A stretch of 64,000 nt of DNA. Source: Bisbaumannia salifodinae. Lineage in GTDB: Bacteria; Pseudomonadota; Gammaproteobacteria; Pseudomonadales; Halomonadaceae. The stretch is from assembly GCF_039522585.1 (NCBI RefSeq), contig NZ_BAAADR010000014.1; one strand, given 5' to 3'. Numbering within the stretch: position 1 is the stretch's first letter; each line of letters starts with the position of its first letter. Below, in pieces: positions 33,794-41,172 of this stretch. The translations under genes were made by a program, and so were the position numbers. The notes beneath the pieces are model-generated. The model saw nothing but the letters and a program-made list of their open reading frames with translations. It made no database searches and had not been told where the DNA came from.

Positions 33794-36700
33794 ATGAAAC
33801 GGATGCTCATCAATGCGACCCAGCCGGAAGAGCTGCGCGTCGCCCTGGTCGATGGACAACGCCTCTACGACCTGGACATCGAATCCGGTGCCCGGGAACA
33901 GAAGAAAGCCAATATCTACCGCGGCAAGATCACCCGCGTCGAACCCTCCCTGGAAGCCGCCTTCGTCGATTTCGGCGCCGAGCGCCACGGCTTCCTGCCC
34001 CTCAAGGAAATCTCCCGCGACTACTTCATCAAGGAGCCGTCCGGCCGCCCCAGCATCAAGGAGGTGCTGAAGGAGGGCCAGGAGGTCATCGTCCAGGTCG
34101 ACAAGGAGGAGCGCGGCAACAAGGGCGCCGCCCTGACCACCTTTATTTCCCTGGCCGGCCGCTTCCTGGTGCTGATGCCCAACAACCCCCGCGCCGGCGG
34201 TATCTCGCGGCGCATCGAGGGCGAGGAGCGCAGCCAGCTCAAGGAGGCCATGGGCCAGCTGACGATGCCGGAGAAGATGGGCGTGATCGTGCGCACCGCC
34301 GGTATCGGCCGCTCCGCCGAGGAGCTGCAGTGGGACCTGGACTACCTGGTGCAGGTGTGGGAGTCGATCACCGAGGAGGCCGGCAAGCGCCCCGCCCCCT
34401 TCCTGATCTACCGCGAATCCAACGTCATCATCCGCGCCATGCGCGACTACCTGCGCCAGGATATCGGCGAGGTGCTGATCGACAGCGAGGCGATTCACCA
34501 GGAGGCGCTGGGCTTTATCCGCCAGGTGATGCCCTCCTACCAGCAGAAGATCAAGCTCTACGCCGACGAGGTGCCGCTCTTCTCGCGCTTCCAGATCGAG
34601 TCGCAGATCGAGACCGCCTATGAGCGGGAAGTGAAGCTGCCCTCCGGCGGCTCCATCGTCATCGACCACACCGAGGCGCTGGTCTCCATCGATATCAACT
34701 CCGCCCGGGCCACCCGTGGCAGCGATATCGAGGAGACCGCCCTGCAGACCAACAGCGAGGCCGCCGACGAGATCGCCCGCCAGCTGCGCCTGCGGGATAT
34801 CGGCGGCCTGGTGGTGATCGACTTTATCGACATGAGCCCGGCGCGCAACCAGCGCGAGGTCGAGAACCGCATGCGCGACGCCCTCAAGCTGGACCGCGCC
34901 CGGGTACAGATCGGCCGTATCTCGCGCTTCGGCCTGATGGAGATGTCCCGCCAGCGCCTGCGCCCCTCCCTGGGCGAGACCAGCGGCGTGGTCTGCCCGC
35001 GCTGCAACGGCCAGGGCACCATCCGCGACGTGCGCTCCCTGTCGCTCTCCATCATGCGCCTGATCGAGGAAGAGGCCATGAAGGAGCGCAGCGCCCAGAT
35101 CCGCGCCATCCTGCCGGTGCCGGTGGCCACCTACCTGCTCAACGAGAAGCGCCGGGTGCTGGCCGATATCGAGCGCCGCCAGGGGGTCCAGGTGGTGCTG
35201 CTGCCCAACCCGGAGATGGACACCCCCCACTACGATGTCCAGCGCCTGCGCGACGACCACCTGAGCGAACAGGACGACAGCGACAAATCCAGCTTCGAGC
35301 TCTCCACCGATACCGAGGTGGGCAAGGAACCGGATCCCTCTTTCGAGAAGCCGGCGCCCCGTGCCGAGGCCGCGGTCAAGAGCGTGACCCATAACGCCCC
35401 GGCGCCGGCCTCCCTGCGCGAAGAGCCCAGCACCCCGACCCCGGAACCGGCCAAGCCTCAGGCGCAACCGGCCCCCCAGGCCCCGTCGAAGCCCCAGGCC
35501 CCATCGAAGCCCCAGGCGGCGGCCCCCGCCGAGGGCGGCGGCCTGATTTCCCGCCTGGTCAAGGGACTGGGCAAGCTGCTGGGCGGCGAGGCCGAGAGCC
35601 GCGATGCCGGTCAGGGCGAGCGCCAGGCCAAGCCTGAGGCCCGCCAGGCCCGCCAGGACAGCCGCGGCGACCGCCAACCCCGCGGTGGCAGCCGCCGCGG
35701 TCGCCAGGGCCAGGGGGGCCGCCAGCCCCAGGAGAGCCGTCAGCCCCAGGAGAGCCGTCAGCCCCAAGAGAGCCGTCAGCCCCAAGAGAGCCGTCAGGCT
35801 CAGGACGGTCGTCAGGAGAGCCGCCAGGCTCAGGAGAAGCGTCAGGACGGCGACAGCCGCCGCGACGAGGGTCGCCGGGATAACCGCCGTGGCGGTCGTG
35901 GCGATGCCGACTCGCGCCAGGACAACCGGGGTGGCCGTGGCCGCAACCGCCAGGACGACAACCGTCGTCAGGGCGGGGATACCAAGCCCGGCCGCGACGC
36001 CGGCAAGCCGGAGGCCAAGACCGAGGCCCCCAAGTCGGCGCCCCGCGCTCAGGAGAAGGCCCAGGACAAGCCCCAGGAAAAGGCCGAGACCAGCGGCGAA
36101 CCCAAGCGCATCCGCAATAACCCGCGCCAGCGCTCCCGCCAGCACGCCATCACCCCCCAGGCCGAGGCCGAGCAGCAGAAACTGCTAGCCCAGGCCCAGC
36201 AGGAGGGCGAGCAGGCCGAAGCCAAGCCCGAGGTAAAGCAAGAGGCTAAGCAAGAACCCAAGGCCGAGGCGCCCAAGCAGCCGGAAGCCAAGCCGGAGCC
36301 GAAGGCCGAAGCCAAGCAACAAGCACCGAGCGACACCAAAGCTCAGCAGGTCAAGCCGGAAGCCAAGGCCCAAGACGCTAAGCCGGAAGCCAAGGCCGAA
36401 GCCAAACCCGAGGCCAAGCAGCCGGAAGCCAAGGCCCAGGACGCTAAGCCCGAGGCTAAAGCCGAAGCCAAGCCCGAGCCCAAGCAGCCGGAGGCCAAGG
36501 CCCAGGACGCTAAGCCCGAGGCTAAAGCCGAAGCCAAGCCCGAGCCCAAGCAGCCGGAGGCCAAGGCCCAGGAAGCTAAACCCGAGGCTAAAGCCGAAGC
36601 TAAGCCGGAGCCCAAGGCCGAGGCCGAGGCCAAGCAGCCGGAAGCCAAGGCCCAGGAAGCTAAACCCGAGGCTAAAGCCGAAGCTAAGCCCGAGCCCAAG

Positions 36701-37231
36701 CAGCCGGAAGCCAAGGCCCAGGAAGCTAAACCCGAGGCTAAAGCCGAAGCTAAGCCCGAGCCCAAGCAGCCGGAGACCAAGGCCCAGGAAGCTAAACCCG
36801 AGGCTAAACCCGAGGCTAAAGCCGAAGCTAAGCCAGAAGCCAAGCCCGAGCCCAAGCAGCCGGAAGCCAAGCCGGAGGCCGAGGCAGCCAAGCAGCCCGA
36901 GCCGAAGGCCGAGGTGAAGCAAGAACCGAAGCCTGAGGCCAAGGCTCAGCAGGCCAAGCCGGAAGCCAAGGCAGAAGCGCCCAAGCAGCCGGAGCCTAAG
37001 GCCGAAGCCAAGCCGGAGGCCAAGGCCCAGGAAGCCAAGCCCGAGGTGAAGCAAGAGGCCAAGCCGGAGCCCAAGGCTCAGGAAGAGGCCGAAGCCAAGG
37101 CCGAGGCTGCCCAGCAGGCCGAAGCCAAGCCAGCGGCCGCCGAGGCTGCACCGACTCGGCGCCGCCGTCGTCGGGCGCATAACGATCCCCGCGAGCAGCG
37201 TCGCCGGGAGCAGGCCGAAGACGGCCAGTAA
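33794..37231 (+). CDS. rne: Ribonuclease E
   Basis: The 1145-aa essential endoribonuclease processes rRNA and tRNA and starts mRNA decay. It begins MKRMLINATQPEELRVALVD. The S1 domain covers about 40-120, and 5' sensor and DNase-like regions follow. The catalytic Asp are at about 300 (SIDINSARATRG) and 343 (VVIDFIDM), and the zinc-link cysteines at 401 and 404 (CPRCNGQG). After about residue 530 the scaffold half is low-complexity: QPQESR repeats, RG-rich RNA-binding segments, then seven 22-residue Pro/Glu/Ala/Lys repeats, and a basic RRRRRRAHNDPREQ end. The start at 33794 is the conserved one. Confidence 0.97.
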   Translation: MKRMLINATQPEELRVALVDGQRLYDLDIESGAREQKKANIYRGKITRVEPSLEAAFVDFGAERHGFLPLKEISRDYFIKEPSGRPSIKEVLKEGQEVIVQVDKEERGNKGAALTTFISLAGRFLVLMPNNPRAGGISRRIEGEERSQLKEAMGQLTMPEKMGVIVRTAGIGRSAEELQWDLDYLVQVWESITEEAGKRPAPFLIYRESNVIIRAMRDYLRQDIGEVLIDSEAIHQEALGFIRQVMPSYQQKIKLYADEVPLFSRFQIESQIETAYEREVKLPSGGSIVIDHTEALVSIDINSARATRGSDIEETALQTNSEAADEIARQLRLRDIGGLVVIDFIDMSPARNQREVENRMRDALKLDRARVQIGRISRFGLMEMSRQRLRPSLGETSGVVCPRCNGQGTIRDVRSLSLSIMRLIEEEAMKERSAQIRAILPVPVATYLLNEKRRVLADIERRQGVQVVLLPNPEMDTPHYDVQRLRDDHLSEQDDSDKSSFELSTDTEVGKEPDPSFEKPAPRAEAAVKSVTHNAPAPASLREEPSTPTPEPAKPQAQPAPQAPSKPQAPSKPQAAAPAEGGGLISRLVKGLGKLLGGEAESRDAGQGERQAKPEARQARQDSRGDRQPRGGSRRGRQGQGGRQPQESRQPQESRQPQESRQPQESRQAQDGRQESRQAQEKRQDGDSRRDEGRRDNRRGGRGDADSRQDNRGGRGRNRQDDNRRQGGDTKPGRDAGKPEAKTEAPKSAPRAQEKAQDKPQEKAETSGEPKRIRNNPRQRSRQHAITPQAEAEQQKLLAQAQQEGEQAEAKPEVKQEAKQEPKAEAPKQPEAKPEPKAEAKQQAPSDTKAQQVKPEAKAQDAKPEAKAEAKPEAKQPEAKAQDAKPEAKAEAKPEPKQPEAKAQDAKPEAKAEAKPEPKQPEAKAQEAKPEAKAEAKPEPKAEAEAKQPEAKAQEAKPEAKAEAKPEPKQPEAKAQEAKPEAKAEAKPEPKQPETKAQEAKPEAKPEAKAEAKPEAKPEPKQPEAKPEAEAAKQPEPKAEVKQEPKPEAKAQQAKPEAKAEAPKQPEPKAEAKPEAKAQEAKPEVKQEAKPEPKAQEEAEAKAEAAQQAEAKPAAAEAAPTRRRRRRAHNDPREQRRREQAEDGQ
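36352..36870 (+). repeat. 66-bp tandem coding repeat in the RNase E scaffold
   Basis: About seven units encode QPEAKAQ(D/E)AKPEAKAEAKPE(P/A)K, 22 residues each, with one unit lengthened by AEAEAK and the last ones rearranged. Codon choices alternate in blocks (for example AAACCCGAGGCT), showing recent copying. The complementary strand is also open for hundreds of codons because of this composition, which is a shadow. Confidence 0.9.
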
Positions 37232-37237
37232 GGCGCA

Positions 37238-37305
37238 GGCCCCGCCTCGTGCGGGGTCCTGATCCAACGACAAGGCCCGTGGCGATTGCCACGGGCCTTT
37301 GTCAT
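37238..37305 (+). terminator. rne terminator region, two hairpins
   Basis: First a small stem CCCCGC/GCGGGG (37242-37257). Then a strong one, AAGGCCCGTGGC / GCCACGGGCCTT (37272-37283 and 37288-37299), ending in TTTGTC. Confidence 0.85.
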
Positions 37306-37320
37306 TAGGGGCCGGAAATA

Positions 37321-37469
37321 CTAGGGAAACACTGATTTATTGCTGCGCTCGATATCCTGGCCGCCGGCGGTGCTCAAAATCCTCATTTAACACCACGTAA
37401 ACTCCGGTTTTTGCGCTCCGGCGGCGACCAGCCTCTCTTCGCTCACGACATAAATCAGCGCTTCCCTAG
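37321..37469. mobile_element. 141-bp MITE, IS5-family type, with CTAG target duplication
   Basis: The element (37325-37465) has 16-bp terminal inverted repeats, GGAAACACTGATTTAT on the left and GGAAGCGCTGATTTAT (inverted) on the right, with 14 of 16 matching. It is flanked on both sides by CTAG, the 4-bp target typical of IS5-group elements. It has no coding capacity, so it is non-autonomous. It sits between the rne terminator and the murB stop, ending 3 bp from the latter. Confidence 0.75.
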
Positions 37470-37472
37470 GGG

Positions 37473-38507
37473 TCAGTCGAAGCGGCCCATCAACCGCGGC
37501 TCCCGCTCCAGCACCACCCCGAAGCGGCCGCGTACCCGCTCGGCGACTCGCTCGGCGAAGTCCAGCAGGCCCCGGGCATCGCCACCACCATGGTGCACCA
37601 GCACCAGGGCCTGGCGCTCGTGGACCCCAAAGGGCCCCTCCCGCCAGCCCTTGAGGCCACACTGGTCGATCAGCCAGCCAGCGGCCAGCTTGACCCGTCC
37701 ATCGGGCTGGGCGAAGTGCGGCATCGCCGGATGGTCTTTGATCAACGCCTCGGCCTGCGGCCCGGGCACCACCGGGTTCTTGAAGAAGCTGCCGGCATTG
37801 GGCAGTGCCAGGGGGTCGGGCAGCTTCTCGCGGCGAATGGCGCAGACCGCCTCGGCCACCGCCAGGGGACTCGGTTCCCCCTCGACCCGACGCCCCAGGT
37901 CGCCGTAGTCGAGCCTGGGCCGGGGACGCGTCGAGAGCCGCAGGCGCAGATGGGTGATCATCACCCGGCCGGCCAGCTCGCCCTTGAAGAGGCTGTCGCG
38001 ATAGCCGAAGGCGCACTCCCCCACGCCCAGGGTCTCGGCGCGGCCATCATCCAGGTAACGCAGCTCCACCGCTTCCAGCACCTCGGCCAGCTCGACCCCG
38101 TAGGCGCCGATATTCTGGATGGGAGCGGCGCCGCACTGCCCCGGGATCAGCGCCAGGTTCTCCAGGCCCCAGAGGCCGCGAGCGGCCATGGCCATCACCA
38201 GGGCGTGCCAGTCGTGGCCCGCCGCCACCCGGACCTCGACGCTGCCGTCGGCTCCCGGGGTCAGTTCGCAGTCGGCGAAACCGGGCTGCAGCACCAGGCC
38301 GTCCAGGTTCGGGGCGAGGATCAGGTTGCTGCCGCCGCCCAACAGGCTCACCGGCCAGCCCCGCTGCGCGGCCAGGGCCAGGGCTGGAGCCAGCTCGGCT
38401 TCCCGGGACAGGCGCATAAAGTGCGCCGCCCGAGCGCTCAGCCCCAGGGTATTCAGGCCGTCCAGGGCGTGGTCATGGCGCAACTCGGGATAGGACGCCT
38501 CGCTCAC
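37473..38507 (-). CDS. murB: UDP-N-acetylenolpyruvoylglucosamine reductase
   Basis: This type I MurB of 344 aa makes UDP-MurNAc. FAD-binding motifs are SLLGGGSNLIL and IPGQCGAAPIQNIGAYG. The family Tyr loop YRDSLFKG and the catalytic Ser in AGSFFKNPVVP are present. Its ATG overlaps the phosphatase stop by 4 bp. The MITE has inserted immediately after its stop codon without damaging it. Confidence 0.96.
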   Translation of the reverse strand: MSEASYPELRHDHALDGLNTLGLSARAAHFMRLSREAELAPALALAAQRGWPVSLLGGGSNLILAPNLDGLVLQPGFADCELTPGADGSVEVRVAAGHDWHALVMAMAARGLWGLENLALIPGQCGAAPIQNIGAYGVELAEVLEAVELRYLDDGRAETLGVGECAFGYRDSLFKGELAGRVMITHLRLRLSTRPRPRLDYGDLGRRVEGEPSPLAVAEAVCAIRREKLPDPLALPNAGSFFKNPVVPGPQAEALIKDHPAMPHFAQPDGRVKLAAGWLIDQCGLKGWREGPFGVHERQALVLVHHGGGDARGLLDFAERVAERVRGRFGVVLEREPRLMGRFD

Positions 38508-38980
38508 GACCGAGCCTCCAGGCGACGTTCGAGCTCCGCCACCAGGCCATCGGCGGCGGCTTCCACCAGGTCGAGGACGCGATCGAAACCCTCGGCGCCG
38601 CCATAGTAGGGATCGGGCACCGCCTGGCCGGGGCTGCCGGCGAAGTCGAGGAAGAGACCGAGGTGTGCCCGGCAGCCGGCGGGACAGCGCGCCTCGAGCT
38701 CCGCCAGATTGGCGTGATCCATGGCCAGCAGGTAGTCGAAGGCGTGGAAGTCGTCATCATGAAGCTGGCGGGCGCGCAGCGCCGAGAGGTCGTAGCCGCG
38801 GGTCGCGGCGGCGGCCCGGGTGCGCGGATCCGGCGCCTTGCCGATATGCCAGCCGCCGGTGCCGCAGGAGTCCACTTCGACCCGCTCGGCGAGTCCCGCG
38901 GCACTCAGGCGCTGGCGGAAGACGCCCTCGGCGGTGGGCGAGCGGCAGATATTGCCCAGGCAGACGAAGAGTACCCGCAT
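38504..38980 (-). CDS. Low-molecular-weight protein tyrosine phosphatase
   Basis: A 158-aa phosphatase with the P-loop VCLGNICRSPTAEG near the N-terminus and the general-acid Asp in VPDPYYGGAEGF. Such genes are commonly located between kdsB and murB in gammaproteobacteria; the substrate may be a bacterial tyrosine kinase. The ATG at 38980 overlaps the kdsB stop (TGATG). A GTG one codon earlier is the alternative. Confidence 0.92.
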   Translation of the reverse strand: MRVLFVCLGNICRSPTAEGVFRQRLSAAGLAERVEVDSCGTGGWHIGKAPDPRTRAAAATRGYDLSALRARQLHDDDFHAFDYLLAMDHANLAELEARCPAGCRAHLGLFLDFAGSPGQAVPDPYYGGAEGFDRVLDLVEAAADGLVAELERRLEARS

Positions 38981-39771
38981 CACCCCTGATCCCCCTGCCC
39001 TTCCACCAGGGCCCGTACCCGGGCCAGGTCCTCGGCGGTATCGACACCGGCGGGATGGGGCTCCCGGGTCAGGGCCACCAGGATGCGCCGGCCATGCTGG
39101 AGGGCACGCAGCTGCTCCAGCTGTTCCAGTTGCTCCAGGGGGGTGGGCCGCCAGTCGCGGTAGTCGCGCAGGAAGCCGGCACGGTAGGCATAGAGGCCGA
39201 TATGGCGCAACCAGCCATCGGTGCTCAGCCGCTCCGGGCGGGCGGCGAAGGCGTCGCGATCCCAGGCCTCTCTATCCCAGGGGATGGGCGCCCGGGAGAA
39301 GTAGAGGGCGGCGCCGCTCAGGTCCCGCACCACCTTGACCACATTGGGGTTGAAGAGCGTCTCCACGTCCTGGATCGGCTCCGCCAGGGTGGCCATGGCC
39401 GCCGTGCCGTCATCCGCCAGGCGCTGGACCACCTGGTCGATCAGCGCCGGTGGCAGCAGCGGCTCGTCGCCCTGCACATTGACCAGGATCGCCGCGTCGT
39501 CCAGGCCCAGCAGATCCGCCACCTCGGCCAGGCGGTCGGTGCCGGAGGGGTGATCGGCGCGGGTCATCAGCGCCTCGCCCCCCGCCGCCTCGACCGCCTC
39601 GCGGATACGTTCGTCGTCGGTGGCCACCACCACCCGATCGGCGCCGCTGGCCCGGGCCTGGCGCCAGACCCGCACCACCATGGGCTCGCCGGCGATCTCC
39701 AGCAGCGGCTTGCCGGGCAGCCGCGAGGAGGCATAGCGGGCCGGAATCACCGCGATCACCTCCTGACTCAT
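38980..39771 (-). CDS. kdsB: 3-deoxy-manno-octulosonate cytidylyltransferase
   Basis: This enzyme makes CMP-Kdo for lipopolysaccharide. The 263-aa sequence starts VIAVIPARYASSRLPGKPL, and has VVVATDDERI, ILVNVQGDEPL and the ending HPAGVDTAEDLARVR. A short LEQLEQLEQL repeat lies near residue 220. It overlaps its neighbours on both sides. Confidence 0.96.
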   Translation of the reverse strand: MSQEVIAVIPARYASSRLPGKPLLEIAGEPMVVRVWRQARASGADRVVVATDDERIREAVEAAGGEALMTRADHPSGTDRLAEVADLLGLDDAAILVNVQGDEPLLPPALIDQVVQRLADDGTAAMATLAEPIQDVETLFNPNVVKVVRDLSGAALYFSRAPIPWDREAWDRDAFAARPERLSTDGWLRHIGLYAYRAGFLRDYRDWRPTPLEQLEQLEQLRALQHGRRILVALTREPHPAGVDTAEDLARVRALVEGQGDQG

Positions 39772-39971
39772 GGCGTCGCCCCCGGCCCCTTGCCGAGCTT
39801 CTCGTCCACGTCCATGACCCGGGCTTCCTCCTCCAGCATTACCGGGATGCCGTCGCGAATCGGGAAGGCCAGGCCGTCATAGTGGCATCGGAGTTCGGCG
39901 GCCTCGCGGTCGTACTTGAGCTTACCCTGGCAGAGCGGGCAGACCAGCATGGCCAGCAGTTCCTTGTCCAT
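39768..39971 (-). CDS. ycaR: Trm112-like zinc-ribbon protein YcaR
   Basis: A 67-aa protein with LLAMLVCPLCQGKL, a further Cys in LRCHYDGLAFPI and the ending IRDGIPVMLEEEAR, exactly the YcaR/UPF0434 family. It lies between lpxK and kdsB, the standard order. It starts 2 bp after the lpxK stop and overlaps the kdsB start by 4 bp. Function unknown. Confidence 0.93.
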   Translation of the reverse strand: MDKELLAMLVCPLCQGKLKYDREAAELRCHYDGLAFPIRDGIPVMLEEEARVMDVDEKLGKGPGATP

Positions 39972-39973
39972 CG

Positions 39974-40996
39974 TTATCTCTCCCGTGTCGGGACTGGGTT
40001 CAGGGTATCGAGCCGCCCGTCGAGCCACTCGATAAAGGTCGTGTCGGGCCGCGCCTTGACCTCCAGGGCCCAGCAGGCCGGGGAGGCGAAATCGCGGCAC
40101 TTGACCGCATCCTTGGCGGTCATTACCACCGGGCGATCGTCGCCGAAGTCGAGATCGGCGGCGGCAAAGCGGTGGTGATCGGCGAAGGGGTGAGGCGTCA
40201 CCGCCAGGCCCAGGCGCGCCAGGGTGGCGAAGAAGCGCCGCGGGTTGCCGATCCCCGCCACCCCGTGCACCGGCCCGGTGAAGGGCGGCGGCGTCAGGGT
40301 CAGGGCCTCGTCGTCGGCGACCCGGCGCCAGGCGCTGGGTTCGAGGGCCATCCGGTAGCCCCCCGCGGGGGGCGCGAAGGCCGGCTCGCCGTTGATGATC
40401 ACCGCATCCACGCTGGCAAGCCTCTCCAGGGGCTCGCGCAGGGGGCCGGCGGGCAGGCAGCGAGCGTTGCCGAAGCCGCGGGCGCCATCCACCACCACCA
40501 GTTCCAGGTCGCGCCCCAGGGCCAGGTGCTGGAGGCCGTCGTCGCTGATCAGGATATCGCAGCCCGCCTCCAGCAACCGCCGGGCGCCCCGGGGGCGCTG
40601 CGGATCCACCACCAGGGGCACCCCGGTCTGGGCCGCCAGCATGCGCGGCTCGTCGCCACAGGCCGCCACCGGGGTCTCGGCGGTGACCCACAGCGGGTAG
40701 GCGTCGCTGCGCCCGCCATAGCCCCGGGAGAGGATGCCCGGCGCATGGCCGCGGGCCTGGAGGTGCTCGGCCAGCCAGGCCACCAGGGGCGACTTGCCGG
40801 TGCCCCCCAGGGTCAGGTTACCGACCACGATCACCGGCACCGGCGCCCGCCAGACCGGCTTCCTGCCCTGGGCGTAGGCCGATGCCCGGCGCCTCACCGC
40901 CCAGCGGTAGAGCGCCTCCAGGGGACGCAGCAGCGCCAGCCAGGGCGCGCCGCGATAGGCCGCCGCCAGCCAGCGTTCGCCAAGCCCCAGGCTCAT
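39974..40996 (-). CDS. lpxK: Tetraacyldisaccharide 4'-kinase
   Basis: LpxK phosphorylates the lipid A precursor at the inner membrane and has 340 aa. Its Walker A is VVGNLTLGGTGKSPL, followed by the membrane-associated N-terminal helix (SLGLGERWLAAAYRGAPWLA). It also has SDDGLQHLALGRDLELVVVD and FADHHRF. The ATG at 40996 overlaps the stop of a 59-codon ORF derived from duplicated lpxK 5' sequence. Confidence 0.95.
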   Translation of the reverse strand: MSLGLGERWLAAAYRGAPWLALLRPLEALYRWAVRRRASAYAQGRKPVWRAPVPVIVVGNLTLGGTGKSPLVAWLAEHLQARGHAPGILSRGYGGRSDAYPLWVTAETPVAACGDEPRMLAAQTGVPLVVDPQRPRGARRLLEAGCDILISDDGLQHLALGRDLELVVVDGARGFGNARCLPAGPLREPLERLASVDAVIINGEPAFAPPAGGYRMALEPSAWRRVADDEALTLTPPPFTGPVHGVAGIGNPRRFFATLARLGLAVTPHPFADHHRFAAADLDFGDDRPVVMTAKDAVKCRDFASPACWALEVKARPDTTFIEWLDGRLDTLNPVPTRER

Positions 40997-41172
40997 GCCG
41001 GGCGACCTCCTGGCATGGCAGTCCAGGTCAGGCGGCGGCGCGCCGCCGCTTGCCAAAGATCACCGAGTTCGAGGCTCATGCCGGGGGAGCCTCCTGGAAT
41101 GGCAAGCCAGATCAGAGGGCCGCGTCGCGGCGCCGCCAACCAGCTACCGAAACACCTGCCTATGCCGCTCAT
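40993..41172 (-). CDS. 59-codon ORF bridging msbA and lpxK (duplicated lpxK 5' end)
   Basis: The ATG overlaps the msbA stop (ATGA at 41169-41172) and its TGA overlaps the lpxK ATG (40993-40996). It contains two in-frame units, each starting MS and followed by a W-x-AA segment like LpxK (MSLGLGERWLAAA): MSGIGRCFGSWLAAP, then MSLELGDLWQAAARRR. Both units end in a CCAGGAGG ribosome site and an ATGAGC, so each unit is a diverged copy of the msbA-end/lpxK-start junction. Whether the peptide is functional is unknown; translation as a coupling leader is likely. Confidence 0.55.
   Translation of the reverse strand: MSGIGRCFGSWLAAPRRGPLIWLAIPGGSPGMSLELGDLWQAAARRRLTWTAMPGGRPA

Noticed and set aside
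33478..33813. A 111-codon minus-strand ORF in the rne leader
   Set aside because: No recognisable product and it overlaps the rne start; the region is better explained as a 5' UTR.
33641..36145. An 834-codon minus-strand frame opposite rne
   Set aside because: No domain, low-complexity Leu/Ala composition, fully explained as the complement of RNase E codons.
36185..37273. Long minus-strand frames reading GLASALASGLASWA or LGFGLGFSL repeats
   Set aside because: These are the complement of the 66-bp PEAK repeats of RNase E, open only because of the repeated composition.
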